NCBI GenBank assembly: GCA_021568835.1
Contig: JAKGSH010000010.1
Span: 5,766,001 to 5,830,000 of the forward strand
Direction of reading: 5' to 3'
DNA: 64,000 bases
Source: Streptomyces sp. Tue 6430
GTDB taxonomy: Bacteria > Actinomycetota > Actinomycetes > Streptomycetales > Streptomycetaceae
Below the pieces are notes generated by a model, which was not told the origin of the DNA, ran no database searches, and was given only the letters and a program-made list of their open reading frames with translations. Of this stretch, positions 37,616 through 46,769 are shown in pieces; the first letter of the stretch is position 1, and every line of letters starts with the position of its first letter. The position numbers and the translations under genes are program-made.

Positions 37616-38692
37616 TCACGGGGCGTGCGCCCCCACCAGCCGCAGGGTGCGCTCCGCCAGTTCGCTGATCCGCACCCCGTCGAAGCCGAACACGGCACTG
37701 CGCACGGTGTCCTCCAGCGGCTCCGTCCACTGCGCGGGGATCGCGGCCGCCCCGGTCATCACCCCGGCCACGGACCCGGCCGTCGCCCCGTTGGAGTCGG
37801 TGTCCAGGCCGCCGCGCACGGTGAGGGCGATGGTGCGGGTGAAGTCCCCGTCGCCGTACAGCAGCCCGGCGGTGAGGACGGCGGCGTTCGGGACCGTGTG
37901 GATCCAGCCCAGGCCCGCCGTCTCCGCCGCCACCGTGCCGAGCGTGTCCTCCCAGCTCAGGCGGGCGCCATGGAGGGAGGCGACCCGGCGCACGGTCCGG
38001 GCCAGGCGGCTGCTCGCCGGGATCACCGCCAGCGCCTCGTCCACGGCGTGCCGCACCGACGGCGCGGTGAACGCGGCCGACACCAGCGCCGCCGCCCACA
38101 TCGCGCCGTAGACCCCGTTGCCGGTGTGCGACAGCACCGCGTCCCGGCGGGCCAGCGCGGCGGCGCGGCGGGGCAGACCCGGGCTGGTCCACCCGTGGAT
38201 GTCGGCGCGGATCAGGGCGCCGATCCACTCCTGGTACGGGTTGTCGTACGTCGCCGTCAGCGGCGGCCTCAGCCCGTTCGCGAGATTGCGGTAGGCCGCG
38301 CGCTCCGCGGTGAACGTCTGGAGGTACGGCAGCCGCAGCAGCCACAGGTCGCCGACCTGCTCGGTGCTGAAGCCGAAGCCGTGGGTCTCCAGGAGATCCA
38401 GGCCCAGAATGGCGTAGTCGATGTCGTCGTCGCGGCAGCTGCCGTGGACGCGGCCGCGGACGCACCGGCGCCACTCGGGGCGCAGGGGCGGCCCGTCGTG
38501 GCCGGGGGCCGGTTCGGGCAGGTAGTCGGTGAGCGGCAGGGCGTCCGCCCGCCGCAGGTAGCGGTCGATGCGCTCGCGCGTCCACAGGTCGCCCTGCTCG
38601 ACCGGCTTGCCCAGCATGTTCCCGGCGATGCGGCCCAGCCAGCCCCCGAGGACGCGGTCGGCGAGTCCGGGCTCGTTGCGCACAGCGGTCAT
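37616..38692 (-). CDS. ADP-ribosylglycohydrolase family protein (DraG/ARH-like)
   Basis: 358 residues. Metal and ADP-ribose motifs include LGGWLGRIAGNMLGKPVEQG at the N-terminus, the acidic DDDIDYAI segment, a GNGVYGAMWAAAL helix, and the C-terminal GGLDTDSNGATAGSVAGVM that supplies the second Mg2+ ligand set. It removes ADP-ribose from proteins or small molecules. GAAGGT precedes the ATG. The Nudix gene follows 63 bases downstream on the same strand. Target unknown. Confidence 0.88.
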   Translation of the reverse strand: MTAVRNEPGLADRVLGGWLGRIAGNMLGKPVEQGDLWTRERIDRYLRRADALPLTDYLPEPAPGHDGPPLRPEWRRCVRGRVHGSCRDDDIDYAILGLDLLETHGFGFSTEQVGDLWLLRLPYLQTFTAERAAYRNLANGLRPPLTATYDNPYQEWIGALIRADIHGWTSPGLPRRAAALARRDAVLSHTGNGVYGAMWAAALVSAAFTAPSVRHAVDEALAVIPASSRLARTVRRVASLHGARLSWEDTLGTVAAETAGLGWIHTVPNAAVLTAGLLYGDGDFTRTIALTVRGGLDTDSNGATAGSVAGVMTGAAAIPAQWTEPLEDTVRSAVFGFDGVRISELAERTLRLVGAHAP

Positions 38693-38875
38693 ACCTTCGG
38701 TCTACCCGATCCCGCGGTCGGCCGCGCCCGCGCGCCGCCCGTCCGCGACCGGCCGGGAACGGGGCGGCGGCCCGTAGGCGGCGCCGTCGTGGCTGTTCAC
38801 GGCCCGGACAGGGCATGACGGCGGGGGCGTCCGCCGGTTAAGGTCGCAGCGGCGCGACTGGCCCCGATGCGCGTG

Positions 38876-38903
38876 GGCCCGGAGAGCAAGGCCCGGAGAG
38901 CAA
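38876..38903 (+). repeat. Tandem 14-base duplication carrying the glycerate kinase ribosome binding site
   Basis: GGCCCGGAGAGCAA occurs twice head to tail (38876-38889, 38890-38903), immediately before ATG 38908. Each copy contains a GGAGAG Shine-Dalgarno-like core; the second is placed for use. Confidence 0.8.
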
Positions 38904-38907
38904 GGGG

Positions 38908-40065
38908 ATGGAAGTGGCGGACGCTGGAGCGCGGGGCACCCGCAGGGTGCTCGTGGCCGCGGACAAGTTCAAGGGCTCGCTGACGGCCGTGGAGGTCGCC
39001 GAGCGGGTGACGGCCGGACTGCGCCGGGCCCTGCCGGAGGTCGAGGTCGAGGCCCTGCCGGTCGCCGACGGCGGCGACGGCACGGTCGCCGCGGCGGTCG
39101 CGGCCGGTTTCGAACGCCGGCAGGTGCGGGTCGCCGGTCCCCTCGGGCAGGAGGTCACCGCCGCGTTCGCGCTGCGCGGCGGCACCGCCGTGGTGGAGAT
39201 GGCCGAGGCGAGCGGACTGCAACGGCTGCCGGCCGGCGTGTTCGCCCCGCTGACGGCCTCCACGTACGGCTCGGGCGAGCTGCTGCGGGCCGCGCTGGAC
39301 GCGGGGGCGCGCACGATCGTGTTCGGGGTCGGCGGCAGCGCCACCACGGACGGCGGCGCGGGCATGCTGTCCGCGCTGGGCGCCCGCTTCCTGACCGCGG
39401 ACGGCGAGCCCGTCACCCCGGGCGGCGGCGGCCTCGCGGACCTGGCGGACGCGGACCTCTCCGGCCTCGACCCGCGCCTGGCCTCCGTGGAACTCGTCCT
39501 GGCCAGCGACGTCGACAACCCGCTGACCGGCCCGAAGGGCGCCCCGGCGGTCTACGGCCCGCAGAAGGGCGCCTCGCCGGACGACGTGGCGGCGCTGGAC
39601 TCGGCGCTCGCGCACTACGCCGAGGTGCTGGAGGCCTCGGTCGGGCCGCGCGCCGCCGAGTACGCCGCCGCGCCGGGGGCGGGCGCCGCGGGCGGCATCG
39701 GGTACGGCGCCCTGCTGCTCGGTGCCCGGTTCCGGGCCGGCATCGAGGTCATGCTCGACGTGCTGGGGTTCGCACCCGCGCTGGAACGGGCCGAGCTGGT
39801 GATCACCGGCGAGGGCTCCCTCGACGAGCAGACCCTGCACGGCAAGGCGCCGGCCGGGGTCGCCGCGGCGGCCCGCGCGGCCGGCAAGGAGGTCGTCGCG
39901 GTGTGCGGCCGCCTGGCGCTGCCGCCCGAGGCCCTGGGCCGGGCCGGTATCCGGCGGGCGTACGCCCTGACGGACCTCGAGCCGGACGTGACGAAGTGCA
40001 TCGCGGAGGCGGGGCCGATCCTGGAGCGTACCGCCGAGCGGATCGCCCGGGACTTCCTGACCTGA
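38908..40065 (+). CDS. glxK: Glycerate kinase (GlxK family)
   Basis: 385 residues. It phosphorylates D-glycerate with ATP to 2- or 3-phosphoglycerate, linking glyoxylate metabolism to glycolysis. Family blocks are present: VLVAADKFKGSLTAVEVAER, PVADGGDGTV, GVGGSATTDGGAGMLSALGA, TGPKGAPAVYGPQKGA and ITGEGSLDEQTLHGKAPAGV. ATG 38908, with a duplicated GGAGAG upstream. No glyoxylate carboligase is adjacent; glyoxylate is also produced by the ethylmalonyl-CoA pathway encoded at 48-55 kb, a possible metabolic link. Confidence 0.93.
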   Translation: MEVADAGARGTRRVLVAADKFKGSLTAVEVAERVTAGLRRALPEVEVEALPVADGGDGTVAAAVAAGFERRQVRVAGPLGQEVTAAFALRGGTAVVEMAEASGLQRLPAGVFAPLTASTYGSGELLRAALDAGARTIVFGVGGSATTDGGAGMLSALGARFLTADGEPVTPGGGGLADLADADLSGLDPRLASVELVLASDVDNPLTGPKGAPAVYGPQKGASPDDVAALDSALAHYAEVLEASVGPRAAEYAAAPGAGAAGGIGYGALLLGARFRAGIEVMLDVLGFAPALERAELVITGEGSLDEQTLHGKAPAGVAAAARAAGKEVVAVCGRLALPPEALGRAGIRRAYALTDLEPDVTKCIAEAGPILERTAERIARDFLT

Positions 40066-40248
40066 GCCGGATCCTGCCGGACCCGGGCCCTGCTCCGCCT
40101 CTGGCCGGACCGGCCCCGAGCGCGACTCCTGCCCGGTTCCTCCCGGCTCCGGCTGGCCCGTTCGTCACGGCCGCCGGGATCGGCGCCGTAGCCGGTTGCG
40201 CTGCGCCGGCACGGAGGACGGAAACCGCGCAGCGGCACGTCCGACCCC

Positions 40249-40410
40249 GGCCTCACCCCGCGTGAGACCGGAGTCCTGCGGCTGCTCGCCGAGGGCCTGT
40301 CGGACGGACCGTAGGAGGTCGACCGCACGGTCGGTGCGGACCGTGCACAAGCATCTGTGCAACGTGCACCGGACGGACGCCCCGGACCGTCTCGGCGCCG
40401 TGCGCTCGCG
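40249..40410 (+). pseudogene. LuxR/GerE-type helix-turn-helix remnant
   Basis: The first fragment reads GLTPRETGVLRLLAEGLSDG and meets a stop at 40312-40314. The second fragment, in a shifted frame from about 40331, reads SVRTVHKHLCNVHRTDAPDR. Together they cover the LuxR DNA-binding domain (helices 1-2 and the recognition helix). The first helix-turn is degenerate and the joining region lost, and there is no upstream receiver or ATPase domain, so this is true decay and not a single-base artefact. Confidence 0.6.
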
Positions 40411-40497
40411 CAGCGGGCCGGCCTGCCCGGCCGGGGTGCCCCGTGCGACGTGCCGGCGCCCGAGTGCACCAGGTGAGGGCCCGGCGCGTGCGACGAG

Positions 40498-40531
40498 CGA
40501 GGCCCGGATGCGGTGAAGCATCCGGGCCTCG
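40498..40531. terminator. Perfect 14-bp hairpin
   Basis: CGAGGCCCGGATGC (40498-40511), loop GGTGAA, GCATCCGGGCCTCG (40518-40531). It lies in the gene-poor stretch 40411-40684, where I see no intact coding frame. Confidence 0.75.
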
Positions 40532-40684
40532 ACACGATCGTGAACGCACCGAACGAGGACGCGCGGCGTGGGAAACGGACGCGACGCACCGGCGGCGTTC
40601 GGGCCGTCCCCGGTCAGCGGGCGCGGGCAACCGGGGGAACGGACGCCTTCAGGCGCCGGTGAGTCGATGTCCGGGGCGCAGACG

Positions 40685-40721
40685 CCCTGTGCGGACGGAT
40701 GCGGCATCCGTCCGCACAGGG
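40685..40721 (-). terminator. Long perfect palindrome after the small secreted protein gene
   Basis: CCCTGTGCGGACGGATGC (40685-40702), one base, and its exact complement GCATCCGTCCGCACAGGG (40704-40721). It starts eight bases after the stop of the minus-strand gene, so it is its terminator. Confidence 0.8.
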
Positions 40722-40728
40722 AGCGGAA

Positions 40729-41133
40729 TCAGCGTCCGTCGCCGGGCCGGTCGTCCGGGCCGCACTTGTCCGGGGTCAGGTCGTACTGCACGCAAGCGGT
40801 GACCTTCACGACGTAGTTGCTCGTGGAGGAGTCGCTGTACGTGGTCTCTCCCTGGCCCTTGGTGTTCCAGAGACGGAGCCCCTTGGTGTTCTTGCGGTCG
40901 AACTCCGAGTAGACGGCGTTGCCGTCCGCCCTCTCGTCGCGTACGGCAACGTTCTTGTTGCCGGACGACTGCCAGCTGTAGGCGTAAGAGATGTGGATGT
41001 CCGGGTTGGTGTGGTGGTTGAGCCTGGACGTGACGTCCTCGCCGGCGTCGGCATAGGCCGGCGACGCCCCCGCGACAGCGCCGAGCATGACAACGGCCAT
41101 CGCGGCCTTCTTGGCGCTCCTGGATATCTGCAT
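40729..41133 (-). CDS. Small secreted protein, function unknown
   Basis: 134 residues. A Sec signal peptide (MQISRSAKKAAMAVVMLGAV, cleavage after PAYADA or so) is followed by a mature ~105-residue domain rich in Asn/Ser/Lys (SWQSSGNKNVAVRDERADG) with two cysteines (TACVQYDL, DKCGPDD) that could form a disulfide. GGGGAGA precedes the ATG. The codon GC bias is weaker than in neighbouring genes. No family recognised. It stands alone between a terminator and a long lower-GC spacer. Confidence 0.75.
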   Translation of the reverse strand: MQISRSAKKAAMAVVMLGAVAGASPAYADAGEDVTSRLNHHTNPDIHISYAYSWQSSGNKNVAVRDERADGNAVYSEFDRKNTKGLRLWNTKGQGETTYSDSSTSNYVVKVTACVQYDLTPDKCGPDDRPGDGR

Positions 41134-41911
41134 GATTCTCCCCTTTGACGCAGCAACTCAGCTGCTGCGATTGGTGGTCATCACGATGACGGCCTTCGGA
41201 TATGACGCACCCATGGGCGGGGCACACGCGAGGCAGGTCACGCCCAGCGGCTTCCGTTGCCGGACCCCTCATGGGAGCGAGAAGAAGGTCCTCCTCGCGA
41301 CCAGTGCAAGATCATATGCCAGAGCCAACGGCAGGCAAGCGTATTTCCGGCGGGGCTCACGCCATCGCTCGGCGCGCTTCACCCGAGAAGAGGGAAATCG
41401 CCGAGATCCGCCAACTTCCTTTCAAAACAAGCAACTTCATTTCACAGCTACTCGACCGGTCGAGCAACTGCTCTGTTCACGAAGCGGGTTGGGGCGTGAT
41501 GCGTACGCGTCTTTCTCATCATGTGGCGTGCGTCACGCGATAAAGCTGCCGTGTCGCGCATCACGGGTTCGCGTCCATGGACGCACTGCCTCGATCGGTT
41601 CGACTCCGCTTCGCGCACCAGGGGCACAGGGGCCCGTCGCGATCCTTGGGGCCGGTTTGTCTTTGTGGCGCAACGCGAAGGTTTCGTTGGTGTGTTGGCT
41701 TACTTCCTTTGCCTGGTGATCACTTTGGCCTACCATCGGCACCGATCGCGAGGGGCTGACCTCCCTCGCGCAACGGGGGACGATTCACGGGGGCGCCGTT
41801 TCATGCCTACCGGAAGAGCCCGCCATCCGCGGGACAGGGGGCCGCCTCTGCCCTGCGCGCCACCGCGACGTAACACGGTGACGCGGCAACAGCTACCCGA
41901 GGGCACATCAC
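41134..41911. other. Lower-GC spacer without an intact gene
   Basis: 778 bases clearly less GC-rich than the rest. Inverted copies CGTGATGCG (41495-41503) and CGCATCACG (41557-41565) flank about 53 bases that also contain GTGCGTCACGC. No frame gives a credible protein. Toward the ABC genes it holds TTGCCT (41710-41715) and TACCAT (41731-41736), a possible promoter. Confidence 0.6.
41747..41770. promoter_or_regulatory. Inverted repeat before the ABC exporter operon
   Basis: CGCGAGGG (41747-41754), eight bases, CCCTCGCG (41763-41770): a perfect palindrome just downstream of the TACCAT -10 candidate. Operator or leader hairpin. Confidence 0.45.
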
Positions 41912-42622
41912 GTGAGCAACTCCGACACCGGGCCCGCGCCCGACCCCGTACTCCACATTCAGGATCTGAACCACTCGGTCCGCGACCGGGCCCTGTTCAA
42001 GGACTTGCAGCTCAGTGTCGGCGCCGGCGAGTCAGTGGCGATCACAGGTCCGAGCGGTTCGGGCAAGAGCACGCTGCTCTCGTCGATCCTCGGCCTGGTC
42101 AAGCCCCATGGCGGAAGCATCAGGGTGGCTGGTGCGGAGGTGACGAAGCTGCGGGGCAAGCAGCTCGCCAAGCTGCGCAGCGAAACGATCGGCACGGTCT
42201 TCCAGTTCGGGGAACTGCTGCCCGAACTCAGCCCGTTGGACAACGTGGCGCTGGCGGCGCTGTTGTCGCGTTCCGACCGAGCCGGCGGGTACCGCCAAGC
42301 ACAGGAACTGCTGGACGAGCTACGCGTTCCGCGCGCCGAGACGACGGAGGAACTCTCCGGAGGCGAGCATCAGCGTACGGCTGTGGCTCGTGCGCTGATC
42401 AACTCGCCCGAACTGGTCCTGGCCGATGAGCCGACTGGCTCCCTCGACCCTGACGCCACTGCTCGCATCGCCGATCTGCTCTTCGACCTCCCCCGGCGGC
42501 GCAGGTGCGGACTGGTGCTGGTGACGCACGATGTCGAGGTTGCCGCACGAGCGGACCGGGTGCTGCGCCTTGAGGCCGGTCTGCTGGTTCCCGTCCGGGA
42601 GCGGGGGGTGGTGGAGGCGTGA
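41912..42622 (+). CDS. ABC transporter ATP-binding protein (MacB/LolD/FtsE type)
   Basis: 236 residues. Walker A GPSGSGKST, Q-loop VFQFGELLPELS, signature ELSGGEHQRTAVARAL (LSGGE), Walker B LVLADEPTGSLD, H-loop VTHD. The LSGGEhQR and ADEPTGSLD wording is typical of the MacB/LolD group that pairs with FtsX-fold permeases. GTG start, with a moderate CGAGGGC site ~11 bases upstream. Its stop overlaps the permease start (GTGAGC, four bases), so they are translationally coupled. The substrate is unknown; antimicrobial-peptide or lipid-related export is usual. Confidence 0.92.
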   Translation: MSNSDTGPAPDPVLHIQDLNHSVRDRALFKDLQLSVGAGESVAITGPSGSGKSTLLSSILGLVKPHGGSIRVAGAEVTKLRGKQLAKLRSETIGTVFQFGELLPELSPLDNVALAALLSRSDRAGGYRQAQELLDELRVPRAETTEELSGGEHQRTAVARALINSPELVLADEPTGSLDPDATARIADLLFDLPRRRRCGLVLVTHDVEVAARADRVLRLEAGLLVPVRERGVVEA

Positions 42623-44848
42623 GCGGGGTCGGACGCGTCGGCTTGTCACTTCAGCTACTGCGCATAGGGCGCGATGCGGGTCGACGCTCGGACGCGGCCG
42701 GAACCAGGGCCGTGGCCCTCGCGCTCTCAGCTTTCGCGGTCGCCCTGTGCCTGGGCCTGCTGTCGATGGTGCACGCCTCCTATGTCGGCAAGGAACTGCG
42801 GCGTGACGCCAGGACTCCGGTCGGACAGACAGCGCAATCACGGTCGACCCAGGCCACGTTGTGGCTGGTCGGCTCGGACGCGCTGGAGGGGCGACGGAGT
42901 TTCAGCGTCGTATACATCGCGCCGCACACGCCGGATGGTCCGCTCCCTCCGGGGTGGATCATTGGCCGGGACCGGGTGAGGCCGTTCTGTCTCCCGGCCT
43001 GCTGGAAGCCGGCGCCGCGGAGGGAATCGCCGACCGTTACGGAAAACTCTCGGGCACGGTCGGGCAGGAGGGGTTGGACGACCCGGGGGAGTGGCTCGCC
43101 TACGTCCGGCCCGCGAAGGGCATGACCGCCGAGGCGCCGGTCGAGGTCGTGGTCGGTTTCGGGCCGGAGGCAGGCGTGCCGGCTGAAGGCCTGCAACCGG
43201 GGACGGGGCGCGACAACGACAAGCCCGAATGGATGTTCCAGGGCCTCGTCATCGGCCTGCTGCTCGTACCGAGTCTCGTGCTCCTGTTCACCGCGCTCCG
43301 TGCCGGGGCGGACGGCCGTGACCGCAGAGGCGCCCTGGTCGACGCCCTGGGAGGACTGAGGCGCGACCGCGCCCTGATCGCCGTGGGCGAGGCGGTGCGA
43401 CCGGTGATGTGGGGGTCCTTCGCGTCGATTCCGTTCTTCGTCGTGGCCGCGTTCGTCGACATCCGGGTCCCGTTCGTCGGCTACGTGACGTCATCCGCCG
43501 ACGTGCGTCAGCACGGCTGGCCGGGACTGCTGTCTCCCGTGGTCGTCATCGTGACGGCGTCGGCCCTCGCCGTCATCAGCGATCGGCTGGCCCGCCGGGT
43601 CGAAGGGACCCGGCCCGCCGGCGCGAGCAGGTCGCGCCGGCAGCGGTACCTCGCGTTCCTCTGTCCGCCGGCGGTCCTGCTCGCCAGTCGTGGTCCGGAA
43701 CTCGCCGGCGACAATACGCAGTACCGCGCGTGGATCAGCTGGATCGGCCTTGCCCTCGTCGTGCTCACCCTTCCGGCCGGAGTGGCGGTCGTCGTGGCCA
43801 AGCTCGGGGAAGCCTGGAGCGGACCGGGCGACAGCGGGGGTGGGCCGGTGCGCTGATCGCGGGCCGCCGCGTCAATCACCACCCGGCGGCCACGGCCCGT
43901 CTGGTCACTGGTGTGACGGTTGCCCTGATCGTCTTCGTGCAGGCCCTCGCCTGGCAGGCGATGTTCGGGACCTACCACGCCAAAATGGAGGAGGTCCTCA
44001 GCGCCACCGACAGGAACGTGGCCGAGATCGGCCCCAGGGGGACGGTCTCCACCGGGGAGACCGCCGCCTATCTCGAGTTCATCCCCGAAGGGAACGTGCC
44101 TGTCGTCCTCGCGCCGCCCCGTCCCGCCGGTGAGGGGCCCATCACGATCAGCGGAGGCTGTGTTGCCCTGAAGAGTCTTCTGCTGCCGTGTTCGCCCACA
44201 CCGGCCCGCGTCGATGTCGCTCTCGACCGGCGCTTGCAGCAGTTGCTCCACTGGAACACGGAGGGCGGCACCTATCTGAAGGTGGTCCGAGCCGGCCACG
44301 CCGAGCTGGCCGAGCTGACCGAGCAGAGCGCCAACACTCTGGCGGTGGTGAGGGCCGATGGCGGCGTCCCTGCCGTCGCGACTCTCAAGGAAGCCTCCTA
44401 CCGGGCCTATCCCCGCGGGGCCCAGGTCCGTTTCCCCGGGGAGGAGTGGCTGACGGACGGCATCCCGGACCGGGACCAGGGCCGGTGGATCCGGCTCTTC
44501 GGTGTGCTGGGGACGGGGATCCTCGTACTCGCCATCGGCCTCGGTGGCAAAGCCGAGTTCCTGCGCCAAGGCCGGGCACTGGCACCGCTGACCGTGCTGA
44601 CCGGCGGACACCGTGTCTTTCGCACCAGCGCGGCCTGGGCGATCGTCGCGCCGCTCGCGCTCGCCGCCCTGGCGGGGTGCGTCGTCGCTGCCTGGACCGC
44701 CCGACCGGTCGCCAGGCCGGGAATGGCCTACTACGTCCCCTGGGGCCTCATGGCGACCGCCGTCACCGTGGTGCTCGCCGTGTCCGTCGTGATGGGGCTG
44801 TGGGCTGCTCGGATCGCCGGGCAGCAGGCACGCAGCTGGCGGACCTAG
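42619..44848 (+). CDS. FtsX-type ABC permease (large subunit), two frame breaks
   Basis: 743 residues after restoring one G in the runs at 42968-42970 and 43836-43840. It has two FtsX-like halves. The first hydrophobic segment (VALALSAFAVALCLGLLSMV) is followed by an extracytoplasmic domain, then VIGLLLVPSLVLLFTALRAG and two more helices. The second half begins VTGVTVALIVFVQALAWQAM, has another outer domain, and ends with three helices (LFGVLGTGILVLAIGLGG, WAIVAPLALAALAGCVVAAW, GLMATAVTVVLAVSVVMGLW). It forms an exporter with the ATPase encoded just upstream. GC bias is lower than in housekeeping genes here. Confidence 0.8.
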
Positions 44849-45228
44849 GCCGTGTCCGCAAAGTCCCACCTGCCCCGCGACGCCTGGCACGCCCTTTCGC
44901 CGCACCGGCCGAAAGCCCGAGCGCACCCCGTACGGACTTCCGGCCGGCACACCGAGAACACGCACCGGACGCCCCTCCTTCACGGGCGAACGTCGCCTGC
45001 CGCGGCACCGGTCGCTGTCTCCGGCCAGGCCCGAACACCCTGTCGACCCCCGACGCCCGACACCTGAGGTGATCCCGACGCGGGTGTTCCGGTGTGCGTC
45101 GGTGATTCCAGCCGGTCCTCGCCTTTGACGGCCGGGGCGCTCTTCCCACACGCGGTCATCGACCGGTCTCGGGCCTCTCGTCGGACGCCCGAGACCGGCT
45201 CCGCCATCCCAAGGACCTGAACGACTCC
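44849..45228. other. Intergenic region with possible IS end and hairpin
   Basis: 380 bases without an intact gene. GGCCGTGTCCGCAAAGTCC (44849-44867) resembles an end of streptomycete IS5-like elements, from memory only. A 12-bp stem CCGGTCTCGGGC (45163-45174) / GCCCGAGACCGG (45187-45198) precedes the glycosyltransferase gene. Confidence 0.4.
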
Positions 45229-46683
45229 ATGAGCTACCTCATAACAATCCTGCGGCACCGCCTGCCCGTCTGGCTGATACCGCCGCTGTGGACCCTCGCC
45301 CTGGGCCTGTGGGGGCTGTCCCGGCAGCACAGCGTGTGGCGGGACGAAGCCGCGACCTGGCAGGTGGCCCGTCGGCCCGTCACCGACATCTGGCGCATGC
45401 TGGGGGAGGTCGACGCCGTGCACGGCCTCTACTACCTGCTGATGCACGGGCTCTTCGAGTGCTTCGGGCCCAGCACCACGACACTGCGCCTGCCCTCCGT
45501 GCTGGCCACGGCGGTGGCGGCGGCGTGCGTGACGGTCATCGGCTGTCGGCTGGGTGGTGGCCGGGCGGGGCTGGGAGGAGGGCTGATGTTCAGTCTGCTT
45601 CCGGCCGTGCAGTTCTACCTTCAGGAGGGACGCCCGTACGCACTGGTCGCGGCGGGAGCCGCCATCTCCACACTGCTGCTGGTCACCGCGTTGCAGGGAC
45701 GCGACCGGAAAGCGCACTGGGCGGCTTACGGCGGCACGGTCCTGCTGTGTGCGCTGCTCAACTGGCTGTCGCTGCTGATACTGCCCGCGCACGCGGCGAC
45801 CCTGGCCTGGGCGAGAACCGGGCGCGGGACATGGATCCGCTGGGCGGCGGCCGTCACGGCTGCCGTGGCAGCCGTCCTGCCGATGATCCTGTTCACCTCG
45901 ACCCAGTCCCGGCAAGTGTCCTGGATCCCGCCGCTGACCTGGCACATGCTGATCGGCCCGGCGATCGTGCTGGCCATCGGCGCTCTCGGGGCCCTGCTGG
46001 ACCGGCCACAGACAGGCCGACTGTCGCTGGCGGCCGTCGCCCTGCCGGTGCTGGCCGTGCCGCAGATCGGTCTGATCGGCATCTCCTTGGTCAAGCCGCT
46101 CTTCCTGGACCGTTACATCCTGTTCAGCATGCTGGGCCTGGCCCTGCTGATCGGCGCGGCACTGGGCGCGGTGGCACGGATGATCGAGCCGCGGTTCCCC
46201 CGAGTGTCGTCATGGCTGGTGCCGGCCGTGGTTGCCGTGGCCGTGATCGCCCTGGGACCGCAACTGCTGGCCAAACGGTCCCCCGCCAGTCGCGTGGACG
46301 ACGTCCTGGCGGTGGCAGCGGACGTACGACGGCTCAAGGAGGACGGCGACGCGGTGGTCTTCGTCCCGGCGGCCCGCCGCGACACCGCACTGGTGTCACC
46401 TGTGGCTTTCGCCGGTCTGCAGGACATCGCGCTGGCGGAGAGTCCTGCGGTGTCCGGGACGCTGAAGGGCGAGGAGGCGAGTTCGGAGCGCATAAGGGCC
46501 GCGATGCTGGCGCAGCGGCGGATCGTGCTGATCACCGATACGCCCGAGGTGACCCGCACGGTGTCGGCAGAAAGGGACAAGGCGAAGATCGCCGTCCTGA
46601 AGAAGTTCTTCACCGTGGTGGCGGACAAGCAGGTCCGCGGTCGGCGGGTGACGGTGTACGAGCGGCTCCGACCGGACCGGTAG
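45229..46683 (+). CDS. GT-C-fold membrane glycosyltransferase-like protein (GT39/ArnT-like)
   Basis: 484 residues with about ten transmembrane helices. The conserved acidic loop after helix 1 is HSVWRDEAATWQVARRPV; the Asp/Glu there is the catalytic and metal site in polyprenyl-phosphate-sugar-dependent transferases. It is followed by HGLYYLLMHGLFECFGP. The last ~130 residues are an extracytoplasmic or cytosolic alpha/beta domain (VDDVLAVAADVRRLKEDGDA). It likely transfers a mannose-type sugar from a lipid carrier at the outer face of the membrane; acceptor unknown. It ends at a strong palindromic terminator. Confidence 0.78.
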   Translation: MSYLITILRHRLPVWLIPPLWTLALGLWGLSRQHSVWRDEAATWQVARRPVTDIWRMLGEVDAVHGLYYLLMHGLFECFGPSTTTLRLPSVLATAVAAACVTVIGCRLGGGRAGLGGGLMFSLLPAVQFYLQEGRPYALVAAGAAISTLLLVTALQGRDRKAHWAAYGGTVLLCALLNWLSLLILPAHAATLAWARTGRGTWIRWAAAVTAAVAAVLPMILFTSTQSRQVSWIPPLTWHMLIGPAIVLAIGALGALLDRPQTGRLSLAAVALPVLAVPQIGLIGISLVKPLFLDRYILFSMLGLALLIGAALGAVARMIEPRFPRVSSWLVPAVVAVAVIALGPQLLAKRSPASRVDDVLAVAADVRRLKEDGDAVVFVPAARRDTALVSPVAFAGLQDIALAESPAVSGTLKGEEASSERIRAAMLAQRRIVLITDTPEVTRTVSAERDKAKIAVLKKFFTVVADKQVRGRRVTVYERLRPDR

Positions 46684-46708
46684 GGCATGGAGGGGTGCCG
46701 CGGGAAAG

Positions 46709-46752
46709 CCGAGGGGCCCGGACCGAATCGCGATTCGGTCCGGGCCCCTCGG
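46709..46752. terminator. Perfect 44-base palindrome, bidirectional terminator
   Basis: Arms of 20 bases beginning CCGAGGGGCCCGGACC meet around CGCG (46729-46732). It lies 26 bases after the glycosyltransferase stop and 18 bases after the convergent pssA stop, so it can end both transcripts. Confidence 0.9.
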
Positions 46753-46769
46753 GCAACGTACAAGTCCGG

